DNA of 64,000 nt from Nostoc sp. JL33 (GTDB taxonomy: Bacteria > Cyanobacteriota > Cyanobacteriia > Cyanobacteriales > Nostocaceae), in contig NZ_JABXKP010000104.1 in NCBI RefSeq assembly GCF_017114985.1, positions 62,001-126,000 on the forward strand, given 5' to 3'. The position numbers and the translations under genes were made by a program. Each line of letters begins with the position of its first letter. Positions within the stretch are counted from its first letter, which is position 1. Below are positions 8,382 to 17,657 of the stretch, one piece after another. The notes under the pieces are model-generated. The model saw nothing but the letters and a program-made list of their open reading frames with translations. It had not been told where the DNA came from and did no database searches.

Positions 8382-8786
8382 ATGAATTACTACGTAATCT
8401 ACGACGGGAATTGTAATCTCTGCGTTACCCTAGTGCAATCGCTAGAAACCTTAGACAAGGGGAACTTATTTCGCTACGCACCCATGCAAGATGAGCAGAC
8501 ACTTTTACAGTGGGGAATTACAGCCCAAGATTGTGAACAGGGGATGATTTTAATTGATGGCAACGAACCTCAAAGACATTGGCAAGGTAGTAACGCAGCA
8601 GAAGAGATTGGGCGGTTATTGCCAGCAGGAAGTATATTTGTAGACGCTTATCGAGCCTTACCGGGGATGAAGTGGGCAGGCGATCGCTTTTACGAACAAA
8701 TCCGCGATAACCGTTACGCCATATTTGGCAAGCGTTCTAATACCTATCAATCTTCATACTGCGCGGATGGTAGCTGCAAGCCGTAG
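8382..8786 (+). CDS. DCC-family thiol-disulfide oxidoreductase-like protein
   Basis: The 134-residue protein opens MNYYVIYDGNCNLC, the DxxCxxC motif of the DUF393 (DCC) family. It continues with FRYAPMQDEQ and a C-terminal YEQIRDNRYAIFGK typical of the family. The start at 8382 is chosen because the motif follows immediately; an upstream TTG would add 17 unrelated residues. A thioredoxin-like redox role is suggested by the family but substrates are unknown. It stands alone between a decayed gene and a repeat-rich gap. Confidence 0.82.
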   Translation: MNYYVIYDGNCNLCVTLVQSLETLDKGNLFRYAPMQDEQTLLQWGITAQDCEQGMILIDGNEPQRHWQGSNAAEEIGRLLPAGSIFVDAYRALPGMKWAGDRFYEQIRDNRYAIFGKRSNTYQSSYCADGSCKP

Positions 8787-8801
8787 GGTAACTTTAAAAT
8801 C

Positions 8802-8909
8802 TCGTTTCCAGCCAGAGAGCGCTGGAAATGCTCCTGATTGCGGCTTTGGCGTAAATTTGGAAGGCGGAGCCTTAGAGAGGGCATTCCCAGTCTGAGACTG
8901 GGAACGAGC
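8802..8909. repeat. Nested inverted-repeat element
   Basis: The outer arms are CTCGTTTCCAG near 8802 and CTGGGAACGAG near 8898, complementary with one mismatch. Inside lie TTTCCAGC/GCTGGAAA and CCCAGTCT/AGACTGGG hairpins. It looks like a small dispersed palindromic element in the gap before treZ. No gene was seen in the rest of 8787-9129. Confidence 0.55.
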
Positions 8910-9129
8910 AATACCACTTACAACTAAATTGGTCATTAGACAGAGTTTGTTTGAGTAGAAAATCCGCCTACAGGTGCTAGTAAAAAGTCTGGTAGACCAA
9001 CCATTATGCTATCTGGCGTGTTTGTAAACATTCTGCAATCAATGACATTTGCGATCGCCACCGGAAAGGGCGGGTACGCCATCGCGCCACAATTCGACAC
9101 AACAAACTGAACTGATGGGAGGATACTGC

Positions 9130-10977
9130 GTGAGAATTGGTGCTAACTACTTGGGTAACGGAGAGTGTGAATTTACAGTTTGGTCTCCGCTATTAGATAG
9201 CGTCACTGTACAAATTTTGACGCCAGAACAGCAGTTAATTCCGCTCAAGCCTCAGTCTGAGGGATACTGGCACACGAAAGTCAACGATGTGTATCCAGGT
9301 ACGCTTTATCGGTATGTCTTAAATGGGCAAGACGCTTTTGCCGATCCGGCGTCGCAGTATCAACCTGAAGGGGTGCATGGGCCATCTCAAATTGTCGATC
9401 AACAGTTTGAGTGGACTGATGAAGCATGGGCTGGCATTCCTGTGGAGTCGATGATTTTCTACGAACTCCACGTTGGTACTTTCACGCCTGAAGGAACTTT
9501 CACCGCGATTATTGCCCGCTTACCAGAACTGAGGGAACTGGGAATTAACGCCATTGAAATCATGCCCATCTCCCAGTTTCCGGGAGATACCCATATTGAG
9601 GCAACTCTTGCATATCGCAACTGGGGTTATGACGGCGTTTATCCCTTTGCTGTCCAAAATTCCTACGGTAGCCCAGCCGAACTCAAGCAACTAGTAAATG
9701 CTTGCCACCAAAATAATATCGCTGTCGTGCTGGATGTGGTGTATAACCACTTTGGGCCAGAAGGCAACTATATGAGTCAGTTCGCACCCTACTTTACTAA
9801 AACCTATAAAACGCCGTGGGGGGAAGCGCTGAATTTTGACGATGCCCATAGTCAGGGTGTGCGAAACTATTTCATCGAAAATGCGCTTTACTGGTTGCGC
9901 GAATTCCACATTGATGCATTGCGTCTGGATGCGATTCAAGCAATTTACGACTTGGGAGCCAAGCATTTTCTCTGGGAACTAGCAGAAGCAGTTCATCATT
10001 TCTCACAACAAGGGCAAAAATGGAAACGCCATCTAATTGCCGAAAGTGACCTGAATAATCCCCAAATAATTCGTCCATTAGAATTGGGTGGATATGGTCT
10101 TGATGCCCAGTGGAGTGATGATTTTCACCATGCATTACACGCACTTTTAACAGGCGATCGCCAAGGATATTATCAAGATTTTGGGCAAACTGCTCAGTTG
10201 GCAAAAGCTTATGAAGATACTTTTGTCTACGATTGGAAGTATGCTCCACACCGTAAACGATATCATGGCGTATCTTGCCGCGATCGCCCTCTATCACAAT
10301 TTACAGTCTGTATTCAGAATCACGATCAAATCGGCAATCAAATGAAAGGAGAACGCCTGACTCAGAAGCTCTCTTTTGAAGGATTAAAGTTAGCTGCTGG
10401 GGCTGTGCTGCTGTCGCCCAACTTACCCCTGTTATTCATGGGAGAGGAATACGGCGAAACAGCACCCTTCATTTACTTTGTCAGTCACTCCGATCCAGAT
10501 TTAATTCAAGCAGTTCGAGCCGGACGCAAACAAGAGTTTGAAGCATTTCACTTCGCAGATGATCCCCCAGATCCCGAATCAGCAGAAACTTTTCTGCGTT
10601 CTAAACTCAATTGGGAATTACGCAATCAAGGACAGCACAAAGTTCTCTGGGATTGGTATCGCCAGTTAATTAATTTACGCAAGACGCATCCAGCACTTTT
10701 GAATCAAGACCGCAATTTCATCCAAGCGACTAGCGATGAAGACAAGAAGGTGGTCATCGTGCGTCGTTGGTGCGAATCGGGTGAACTAATATTTGTGATG
10801 AATTTCAATTCCTCTCCAGTGACAGTGACTCTGCCAATTGAGCATAATGTTGAGAAACTATTAGACTCAGCAGATACCTCATGGTCTGGGACTGGTTCTG
10901 AAGCAGCAGAATATCTGTCTGTCGGACAAGAATTGAGAGTAAAAGCTACCAGTTTGGTGCTGTATGAAGGGAGATGA
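9130..10977 (+). CDS. treZ: Malto-oligosyltrehalose trehalohydrolase
   Basis: TreZ releases free trehalose from maltooligosyl trehalose, the last step of the TreY-TreZ route from glycogen. The protein has an N-terminal CBM48-like domain (ANYLGNGECEFTVWSPL) and a GH13 barrel with DVVYNHFGPEGNY, the nucleophile motif DALRLDAIQAIYD, acid/base AESDLNN and NHDQIGN. The GTG at 9130 is preferred because GGGAGGA lies six bases before it; the ATG at 9115 is the alternative. The resulting 615 residues are normal for TreZ. The gene is followed by a 21-bp repeat array and then treY. Confidence 0.95.
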   Translation: MRIGANYLGNGECEFTVWSPLLDSVTVQILTPEQQLIPLKPQSEGYWHTKVNDVYPGTLYRYVLNGQDAFADPASQYQPEGVHGPSQIVDQQFEWTDEAWAGIPVESMIFYELHVGTFTPEGTFTAIIARLPELRELGINAIEIMPISQFPGDTHIEATLAYRNWGYDGVYPFAVQNSYGSPAELKQLVNACHQNNIAVVLDVVYNHFGPEGNYMSQFAPYFTKTYKTPWGEALNFDDAHSQGVRNYFIENALYWLREFHIDALRLDAIQAIYDLGAKHFLWELAEAVHHFSQQGQKWKRHLIAESDLNNPQIIRPLELGGYGLDAQWSDDFHHALHALLTGDRQGYYQDFGQTAQLAKAYEDTFVYDWKYAPHRKRYHGVSCRDRPLSQFTVCIQNHDQIGNQMKGERLTQKLSFEGLKLAAGAVLLSPNLPLLFMGEEYGETAPFIYFVSHSDPDLIQAVRAGRKQEFEAFHFADDPPDPESAETFLRSKLNWELRNQGQHKVLWDWYRQLINLRKTHPALLNQDRNFIQATSDEDKKVVIVRRWCESGELIFVMNFNSSPVTVTLPIEHNVEKLLDSADTSWSGTGSEAAEYLSVGQELRVKATSLVLYEGR

Positions 10978-11041
10978 GGGAGTTAACAATTCACGCATTC
11001 AACAATAAAGGAGATGAGGGGGAGAGGTAAAACTTAAAGTT

Positions 11042-11596
11042 TCTGGCTCAAAGGTGCAACTTTCAAGCTCAAAGGTGCAACTTTCAAGCTCAAAGGCTCA
11101 ACCTTCATCCTCAGAGGTGCAACGTTCATCCTCAGAGGTGCAACGTTCATCCTCAGAGGTTCAACGTTCATCCTCAGAGGTTCAACGTTCAAGCTCAAAG
11201 GTGCAACGTTCAAGCTCAAAGGTGCAACGTTCAAGCTCAAAGGTTCAACTTTCAAGCTCAGAGGTGCAACGTTCAAGCTCAAAGGTGCAACTTTCAAGCT
11301 CAAAGGCTCAACCTTCATCCTCAGAGGTGCAACGTTCATCCTCAGAGGTGCAACGTTCATCCTCAGAGGTTCAACGTTCATCCTCAGAGGTTCAACGTTC
11401 AAGCTCAAAGGTGCAACGTTCAAGCTCAAAGGTGCAACGTTCAAGCTCAAAGGTTCAACTTTCAAGCTCAGAGGTGCAACGTTCAAGCTCAAAGGTGCAA
11501 CTTTCAAGCTCAAAGGCTCAACCTTCATCCTCAGAGGTGCAACGTTCATCCTCAGAGGTGCAACGTTCATCCTCAGAGGTTCAACGTTTATGCTGA
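11042..11596. repeat. 21-bp tandem array with 210-bp higher-order period
   Basis: About 26 units of 21 bp follow one another without spacers, based on GGTGCAACGTTCAAGCTCAA plus one base. Variants differ at GGTGCA/GGTTCA/GGCTCA, AAGCTC/ATCCTC and AAA/AGA. The order of variants repeats every 10 units: the distinctive GGCTCAACC unit begins near 11095, 11305 and 11515, exactly 210 bp apart. Both strands are open for more than 180 codons (heptapeptides VQRSSSK on plus, NVAPLSL on minus). No start signal or codon bias supports translation, so I treat it as a repeat. Confidence 0.9.
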
Positions 11597-11714
11597 AAAC
11601 CTCAAACTCCCTCATCCCCCACCCTGCGGGTTCGCGTAGCGTTCCGTAGGAAAGCTAAAGCTACATCCCCCTCATCCCCCACTCCCCACTCCCCACTCCC
11701 TACTCCAAAAAAAT

Positions 11715-14513
11715 ATGCGAATTCCCACCGCAACTTATCGAATTCAGTTTACACCTCAGTTTGGCTTTGAGAACGCTAAAGCGATCGCAGCTTATCTAGC
11801 AGATTTAGGTATTTCCGATTTGTATGCTTCCCCCATTTTCAAGGCACGATCCGGGAGTACGCACGGCTACGATATAGTAGATGCCACTCAACTAAACCCA
11901 GAACTGGGAACTAATGAGTCCTTTGATGCATTAGCTAGTGAAGTTCAATCCCTTGGTATGGGCTGGTTACAAGATATTGTGCCCAACCACATGGCCTATA
12001 CCAGCGAAAACCTTTACTTAATGGACGTATTGGAACACGGCCCAGATTCCAGCTATACCGACTACTTCGACCTTTCTTGGAATGCTCCTTTTGGCGATCG
12101 CCAACAGCGAATCCTAGCGCCGCTACTGGGAGACTTCTACGGTGTATCCTTGGAAAACGGACACATTCAATTAGAATATGAAGAAAACGGTTTAACTGTA
12201 AACTATTACAGCTTGAAACTGCCCCTGCGGTTAGAGTCCTACACAAAATTTATCACTCATAATCTGGGCACACTCACGCGCACACTGGGGCGCAATCATC
12301 CCGATTTTATTAAGCTATTGGGGATTTTGTATATCCTCAAAAATGTGCCCTCAGAGGTGGCGGGAAAACAGCGAGAAGACCAAATCGCATTTGTTAAAGG
12401 ATTGGTTTGGGAACTTTACAGCACAAACGATGCCATCCGCGAGTTCATTGACCAAAACATCAAAACTTTCAACGGAGAAGCGGGTAATTCAGATAGTTTT
12501 AACCTCCTAGATGACTTACTCAAAGACCAGTTTTACCGTCTCGCCTTCTGGAAAGTTGGGGCGGAGGAAATGAACTACCGTCGTTTCTTTACTGTCAATG
12601 AACTGATTTCCGTTAAAGTTGAAGAACTGCGGGTTTTTAATAATACCCACAGCCTAATTCAAAAGCTAGTTGAAGAGGGCAAATTTACAGGTTTACGCAT
12701 TGACCATATTGATGGACTTTATAACCCAATCCAGTATCTCGAAAGACTGCGGGAAAAGACGGGTGATGTTTATATCACTGTTGAGAAGATTTTGGAACTC
12801 ACCGAAGACCTACCGGGAAATTGGGCAATTGAAGGAACATCGGGATATGACTTTTTAAACTATGTAAATGGCGTATTTTGTCAAACGGAAAATCAATCAC
12901 AGTTCGATAAAATCTACCATAACTTTATCGGTTCACGAGTAGATTATGCATCCGTCGTGAAGGAGAAAAAGCATCTGATACTGGAAAAGAATTTAGCAGG
13001 TGATATTGACAATCTGGCACTTTTATTAAAGAATGTTTCCAGCAAATATCGCTATGGTAATGATTTTACGCTGAATGGATTAAAAAGAGCGATCGCTGAA
13101 GTTTTGACACTGTTCCCGATTTACCGCACCTATATTACGCCAGATGGAATTGGGGATAGCGATCGCGCTACCATTGAGAAAGTAATTCACCAAGCCAAAG
13201 AACAATCGCCCTTGTTGCAGCACGAACTGACCTTTATTGAAAAGTTAATGTTGCTAGAGTTTGATAGTTCTCTGACTCAAACAGAACGCGAACAGTGGAT
13301 ATATTTTGTTTTACGAATGCAGCAATACAGCGGCCCGCTAATGGCGAAAGGCGTAGAAGACACCACATTATATGTTTACAATCGGTTGCTGTCGCTGAAT
13401 GAAGTGGGGGGTAATCCCGGTCATTTTGGGATTTCAGTAAGCAAATTTCATGCCTTTAACCAACAGCACCAAGCAACCTGGCCTCACACAATGAACACCA
13501 CCGCCACTCACGACACCAAACGCGGTGAAGATGTGCGGGCGAGGTTGAATGTCCTCTCAGAAATCCCAGAGGAGTGGGAACAGCAGGTAAATACTTGGGG
13601 CGGGATTAATGCAGGGCATCGTAGCGATCGCCACGGGTTCGCTATGCCCGATCGCAACGATGAGTATTTTCTCTATCAAACCTTGGTAGGGGCGTTTCCC
13701 TTTGCGGAACATGAACATGCATCCTTCGTGGAACGGGTGAAAGACTATATAATTAAGGCAATTCGAGAAGCAAAAGTGCATACAGCATGGTTGCGACCTG
13801 ATAGCGAGTATGAACAAGCTTGTACCTCCTTTATCGAGAAAGTACTTGATCCTTCCATCTCCGGGGAATTTCTAGAAGCCTTTCGCCCGTTTCAACAGCG
13901 AATTGCAAACTATGGTATATTCAATTCCCTTTCGCAAACTCTACTAAAGATTAGCGCACCCGGCGTACCCGACTTTTACCAGGGAACAGAACTTTGGGAA
14001 CTAAGCCTAGTCGATCCAGACAATCGCCGTCCCGTGGATTTTGAACAGCGACGTACTTACTTAAACGCCATCCGCGAGCAAGCAAAAACAAATATTCTCG
14101 AACTAATCCAGGAGTTACTGAAGCATAAAACTGACGGCAGAATTAAACTGTTTTTAACGGCTCAATTACTCCAAGCTAGAACAAACTATGTTTCATTATT
14201 CCAGGACGGCGACTATTTACCATTAGAAGTTCAGGGAACCTACGCCAATCACATTATCGCCTTTGCGCGGCGGGAGGCAAATCAAACAGCGATCGCGATC
14301 GCGCCTCGCTTTTTAACTAGCCTGATCCAGCCTGAAGATAATCCCTTGGGCGAGTCAGTTTGGCAAGATACACACCTGCAATTACCTCCTGGAAGTTCCC
14401 TCACCTGGAAAAACGTCCTAACTCAGCAACCCTTACAGACTACAGGAACATTATCTATCGCAGCCGCCCTCGCTGATTTTCCAGTTGCTCTGTTAGTTAG
14501 TACTGCTGAGTAA
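11715..14513 (+). CDS. treY: Maltooligosyl trehalose synthase
   Basis: TreY isomerises the reducing-end glucose of maltodextrins into a trehalose unit. The 932-residue protein opens MRIPTATYRIQFTPQFGF and has SPIFKARSGSTHGYDIVD, the GH13 motifs GLRIDHIDGLYNP and TVEKIL, and the TreY hallmark THDTKRGEDVRARL. The late segment PGVPDFYQGTELWELSLVDP is also typical. Length is normal. It lies between treZ and treH on the same strand and probably shares their transcript, although the 737-base gap with the repeat array separates it from treZ. Confidence 0.96.
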   Translation: MRIPTATYRIQFTPQFGFENAKAIAAYLADLGISDLYASPIFKARSGSTHGYDIVDATQLNPELGTNESFDALASEVQSLGMGWLQDIVPNHMAYTSENLYLMDVLEHGPDSSYTDYFDLSWNAPFGDRQQRILAPLLGDFYGVSLENGHIQLEYEENGLTVNYYSLKLPLRLESYTKFITHNLGTLTRTLGRNHPDFIKLLGILYILKNVPSEVAGKQREDQIAFVKGLVWELYSTNDAIREFIDQNIKTFNGEAGNSDSFNLLDDLLKDQFYRLAFWKVGAEEMNYRRFFTVNELISVKVEELRVFNNTHSLIQKLVEEGKFTGLRIDHIDGLYNPIQYLERLREKTGDVYITVEKILELTEDLPGNWAIEGTSGYDFLNYVNGVFCQTENQSQFDKIYHNFIGSRVDYASVVKEKKHLILEKNLAGDIDNLALLLKNVSSKYRYGNDFTLNGLKRAIAEVLTLFPIYRTYITPDGIGDSDRATIEKVIHQAKEQSPLLQHELTFIEKLMLLEFDSSLTQTEREQWIYFVLRMQQYSGPLMAKGVEDTTLYVYNRLLSLNEVGGNPGHFGISVSKFHAFNQQHQATWPHTMNTTATHDTKRGEDVRARLNVLSEIPEEWEQQVNTWGGINAGHRSDRHGFAMPDRNDEYFLYQTLVGAFPFAEHEHASFVERVKDYIIKAIREAKVHTAWLRPDSEYEQACTSFIEKVLDPSISGEFLEAFRPFQQRIANYGIFNSLSQTLLKISAPGVPDFYQGTELWELSLVDPDNRRPVDFEQRRTYLNAIREQAKTNILELIQELLKHKTDGRIKLFLTAQLLQARTNYVSLFQDGDYLPLEVQGTYANHIIAFARREANQTAIAIAPRFLTSLIQPEDNPLGESVWQDTHLQLPPGSSLTWKNVLTQQPLQTTGTLSIAAALADFPVALLVSTAE

Positions 14514-14621
14514 AAAAATAAATCTTTCTCACCCAGAGGCGCACAGAAAACCCCATAAAACCTCTGCGTTCCTCTGCGGTTTCCTTTGCGTTCCTTTGCG
14601 TCTAAAAAAATAATTGAAAAT

Positions 14622-16139
14622 ATGACCACTCCACCAACACTCACCACCGCGCAGATTGACGGCGTGCGGGCCCATATCAAAAAAACGTGGAAAACCTTAA
14701 CGCGATCGCACGAACACTTATTACAATCTGCAAAGGATACCAAACTAGACCACAAAAGCGAGACTCCCTGGCTCGTCTACATTTCACCCTTAGAAGATTG
14801 TCCCAACATCCAGAGTGTCTTGGAGCGATCGCTATCTTCCAAGGATATGCAAAGAATTGAAATTCGCACTTTGCCCTCAGAAGTCGAAGCGATTAAAGAG
14901 CATGGGTTACTATACCTACCAGGCCCTTATGTCGTCCCAGGTGGCCGCTTTAACGAAATGTATGGCTGGGACAGCTACTTTATATTACTAGGACTTTTGC
15001 ACGATGGAGAATTGGAGCTAGCGCAAAGCCAGGTAGACCAATTATTGTACCAGGTACAGAATTACGGCACTATCCTCAATGCCAACCGGACTTATATGCT
15101 GTCGCGATCGCAGCCCCCTGTCCTCAGCATGATGGTTTTGGCATTATTCCAGCACACCCAGGATGAAGAGTGGTTGAGATCAACCGTCCCGCTTTTAGAA
15201 CAATTTTACTATTACTGGGTAGTACCGCCCCATTTGAATCCCGGAACCGGCTTATCGAGATTTTATGCCTTTGGGGAAGGCCCCGCGCCAGAAGTTGTGT
15301 TCTCCGAGCGGGATGAGGAGGGAAAAAGCCACTACGATCGCGTCAAGGAATATTACCAAACCTTTGAGGTTGAAGATTACGACGTTAATCTTTACTACAA
15401 CCGAGAAAATGACGAATTAACCAACCTATTTTATAAGGGCGATCGCACCATGCGCGAGTCCGGTTTTGATATCACCAACCGATTTGGCCCCTTTAGTGCT
15501 GATATCCTCCATTATGCTCCTGTGTGCCTCAACAGTTTGCTGTATCAGGTAGAACAAGACATGGCAAACATTAACGCTATTTTGGGGCACGAAGAACTGG
15601 AACAACAATGGCGCGATCGCGCAGATATCCGCCGCGATCGGATCGATCAATTTCTCTGGAATGAAGAACGAGGACTCTATTTCGACTATCACTTCCAGAG
15701 TGGAAAACGCCGTTGCTACGAATTTGCTACCACCTTCTATCCTTTGTGGTTAGGAATTTCTTCTCCAGCCCAAGCCAAGCGCGTCGTGGAAAATCTCTCT
15801 TTGTTTGAAGCCCCAGGCGGAATTTTTACCAGTACTTATATCACCGGAAACCAGTGGGATGCTCCCTTCGGTTGGGCACCATTGACGTTCATTGCTGTCC
15901 AGGGACTTCACCGTTATGGGTTTCATACAGAAGGCGATCGCATTGCCAACAAGTTCCTGGCTATGGTAATTAAAGAATTCGAGCGTCACAACACCATAGT
16001 TGAGAAATATGATGTTGAACGCTGTTCTGCCAACGTTTCTGACGATATTTCCTTTGGATATAGTTCTAACGAAATTGGCTTCGGCTGGACAAATGGAGTT
16101 GTTCTGGAACTTTTAGCAGGCGGTGGGAAAAAAGTTTAA
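14622..16139 (+). CDS. treH: GH37 trehalase
   Basis: Trehalase splits trehalose to two glucoses. The 505-residue protein carries GH37 signature 1, PGGRFNEMYGWDSYF at 106-120, and signature 2, QWDAPFGWAPL near 415. The start at 14622 (MTTPPTL) follows a repeat-derived leader (CCTCTGCGGTTTCCTTTGCG) that also offers an upstream TTG, judged spurious. No signal peptide is seen, so it is probably cytoplasmic. Finding synthase, hydrolase and trehalase genes together, as known in Nostoc, lets the cell set trehalose level on drying and rewetting. A terminator follows five bases after the stop. Confidence 0.95.
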   Translation: MTTPPTLTTAQIDGVRAHIKKTWKTLTRSHEHLLQSAKDTKLDHKSETPWLVYISPLEDCPNIQSVLERSLSSKDMQRIEIRTLPSEVEAIKEHGLLYLPGPYVVPGGRFNEMYGWDSYFILLGLLHDGELELAQSQVDQLLYQVQNYGTILNANRTYMLSRSQPPVLSMMVLALFQHTQDEEWLRSTVPLLEQFYYYWVVPPHLNPGTGLSRFYAFGEGPAPEVVFSERDEEGKSHYDRVKEYYQTFEVEDYDVNLYYNRENDELTNLFYKGDRTMRESGFDITNRFGPFSADILHYAPVCLNSLLYQVEQDMANINAILGHEELEQQWRDRADIRRDRIDQFLWNEERGLYFDYHFQSGKRRCYEFATTFYPLWLGISSPAQAKRVVENLSLFEAPGGIFTSTYITGNQWDAPFGWAPLTFIAVQGLHRYGFHTEGDRIANKFLAMVIKEFERHNTIVEKYDVERCSANVSDDISFGYSSNEIGFGWTNGVVLELLAGGGKKV

Positions 16140-16143
16140 ATAA

Positions 16144-16172
16144 AAAGGCGTGAGTTTTTTCATCACGCCTTT
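16144..16172 (+). terminator. Terminator of the tre cluster
   Basis: A perfect 10-bp stem AAAGGCGTGA/TCACGCCTTT with a nine-base loop begins five bases after the treH stop codon and runs into a T-rich tail (TTTATCTTATTT). It fits an intrinsic terminator. Confidence 0.8.
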
Positions 16173-16217
16173 ATCTTATTTATTACACTTGACTCTATAT
16201 GGATTATGTATAGTTGA

Positions 16218-16502
16218 ATGGAATTTGAATGGGACAAAAATAAAAACCAACAAAATATCCAGAAACATGGCATTAGTTTTGAAGAAGCTACAGAAATATT
16301 TAACGGTGTTGTTTTCACCTCAATTGATCAACGGTACGACTATGAAGAAATTCGAGAAATTAGTATTGGCTCAATCCAAGCTGTTGTAATTATTACCGTC
16401 GCTCATACAGACAGAAACGGCAAAATTCGATTAATCTCTGCCCGAAAAGCCACCCCCAAAGAAAGGAGAACCTACTATGAGTATCTCGCCCAATCGACTT
16501 AA
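16218..16502 (+). CDS. brnT: BrnT-family toxin
   Basis: The 94-residue protein has the BrnT pattern FEWDKNKNQQNIQKHGISFEEA, then the central VAHTDRNGKIRLISARKATPKER with the conserved R-x-I-S-A-R core. BrnT is a RelE-fold ribonuclease toxin. The downstream antitoxin gene overlaps by 26 bases, and this toxin-first order is the normal BrnTA arrangement. All expected residues appear present. It is the second of four toxin-antitoxin modules in the window. Confidence 0.92.
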   Translation: MEFEWDKNKNQQNIQKHGISFEEATEIFNGVVFTSIDQRYDYEEIREISIGSIQAVVIITVAHTDRNGKIRLISARKATPKERRTYYEYLAQST

Positions 16503-16728
16503 AGAACTCCAAAATATCCCTGACACAGCGATTGATACTTCAGATATTCCTGAATTAGATCAGCAATTCTGGGAAACAGCCAAAATCGTAAAACCTGTTA
16601 GCCAACAAGCCACATTAATTCAACTAGATCAAGATATTCTGGATTGGTTTAAAAGCAAAGGAAAAGGCTACCAATCTCTAATTAACTCCGCTCTCCGCTC
16701 CTATATTGAGCATAATTCATCGCTATAA
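16477..16728 (+). CDS. brnA: BrnA-family antitoxin
   Basis: The 83-residue protein has the BrnA layout. A disordered acidic N-terminus (DTAIDTSDIPELDQQFW) would wrap the toxin, followed by a ribbon-helix-helix DNA-binding part (ATLIQLDQDILDWFKSKGKGYQSLINSALRSYI). It lies in a different frame from brnT with a 26-base overlap, indicating coupled translation. BrnA usually represses its own operon; no operator was identified upstream of brnT. Confidence 0.92.
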   Translation: MSISPNRLKELQNIPDTAIDTSDIPELDQQFWETAKIVKPVSQQATLIQLDQDILDWFKSKGKGYQSLINSALRSYIEHNSSL

Positions 16729-16773
16729 CGCCTTACCTTACTGGCTCGTACCAAACCATGAGGAATAATCACA

Positions 16774-16851
16774 ATGGTTCAATCAGCTCGAAAAATTATA
16801 ACCGTTGATGAATTTCTTAGCTGCTACAGTCAGTGCGATCGCTTTGAGTAG
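16774..16851 (+). pseudogene. Fragment of an Uma2-family gene
   Basis: A 25-codon frame reads MVQSARKIITVDEFLSC and then CDRFE before TAG. The opening resembles Uma2 (DUF820) endonuclease-like proteins, which start with a short leader, an L/V-x-E-F-L helix and a later D-R-x-E-L. The middle is missing and a stop falls where the family continues, so this is a residual fragment. The assignment rests on a short match. Confidence 0.4.
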
Positions 16852-16911
16852 TTTGTAAAATTCATATTTTTAATTGCAACTATAGCCCTATTTAATCATT
16901 TCTGAATAACG

Positions 16912-16979
16912 AGATCCCCGATTTTTCTAAGAAGTCGGGGATCTGACTCTGGCGATTTTCACACAAAATCGCCTTTTTT
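16912..16979. terminator. Two hairpins after the brnTA region
   Basis: The first hairpin is AGATCCCCGA/TCGGGGATCT at 16912-16944, perfect over 10 bp. The second, GGCGATTTT/AAAATCGCC at 16951-16973, is followed by a run of six T and fits an intrinsic terminator on the plus strand. A looser version of the first hairpin lies at 34612-34645, so it may be a dispersed element. Confidence 0.65.
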
Positions 16980-17109
16980 GTGGGAGAACAGTTTCAACAA
17001 TGAAGTTGCAGACATAATTTTCTCCTTTGAAGCCGACAATCTTTAAAGGATGTACAAATTAGACTTTACAAACATTTTCTGAAGTTCATAACCCAATACA
17101 GTTCAGTTA

Positions 17110-17212
17110 AGCATTTCTTTCTTCTCTTTCTTCTCTTTCTTCTCTTTCTTCTCTTTCTTCTCTTTCTTCTCTTCCTTCGCGTCCTTCGCGTCCTTCGCGT
17201 CCTTCGCGGTTC
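17110..17212 (+). repeat. 9-bp tandem repeats, two kinds
   Basis: Units of TCTTTCTTC repeat from about 17110 to 17172 and pass into CCTTCGCGT units up to about 17210. The second kind is related to dispersed CCTTTGCGT/CCTCTGCGT segments at 14560-14605 and near 1890. No gene is recognised in 16852-17504 outside these repeats and hairpins. Confidence 0.75.
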
Positions 17213-17365
17213 GTTAAAAAAATTGATTTTGACAAAGAGTTAAGCCTTAACTGAACCGTATTGGTTCATAACCAAATTCTGTTTAAATTTATGGCTGAGA
17301 AATCAAGTTAAAAAAATTCCTAAAATTCATCTTATTAACTAAAGCCACAAATTTAAAGATAACCT

Positions 17366-17398
17366 CTGTAGAGACGTTGCATTACAACGTCTCTACAG
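17366..17398. repeat. Perfect 14-bp inverted repeat
   Basis: CTGTAGAGACGTTG and CAACGTCTCTACAG flank a five-base loop. It has no T-run and resembles the other GAGACG-based palindromes at 20962-21049 and 38655-38682, so it is read as a dispersed palindrome. Confidence 0.7.
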
Positions 17399-17504
17399 CC
17401 CTATTTCCAAAACTAGAGCCGCTTACTACAAACCTTTAATTATTCACGCCCACTTACTTAGGACTCAAGTTTGATTATTTAAGTTAGATTCCGATATTCA
17501 GCAC

Positions 17505-17657
17505 CTACAAATTATCATCTTTACGTTTGTCGTAAGGCTCACCTGTAAAAGGTTGTACGCCAATAGTAGGATAAGCATCATCATTAGGGCCAAAAATCCG
17601 CATTGCAGCTTCAGAAATATACTGGGTTATGTTCCCAATGATTTTGGAAATAGCCAT
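17505..17657 (-). CDS. Conserved-looking 50-residue protein
   Basis: A 50-residue frame on the minus strand starts at ATG 17655-17657 with AAGGAG nine bases before it, a strong ribosome site. It reads MAISKIIGNITQYISEAAMR, then IFGPNDDAYPTIGVQPFTGE, then PYDKRKDDNL. The amphipathic N-terminal half and the Pro/Gly-rich DDAYPxxGVQPFxGEP segment recall small cyanobacterial proteins of unknown function, but this is from memory of the pattern. It stands alone in a 1.2-kb region otherwise without genes. Composition and the good start signal support a real gene. Confidence 0.65.
   Translation of the reverse strand: MAISKIIGNITQYISEAAMRIFGPNDDAYPTIGVQPFTGEPYDKRKDDNL

Noticed and set aside
11042..11596. 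Possible CRISPR array.
   Set aside because: The units abut without unique spacers and no cas genes are nearby. The same holds for 34419-34586 and 17110-17212.
11034..11615. Long open frames on both strands of the 21-bp array, about 180-190 codons each.
   Set aside because: A repeat unit divisible by three keeps all frames without stops open; no ribosome site or non-repeat domain supports translation.
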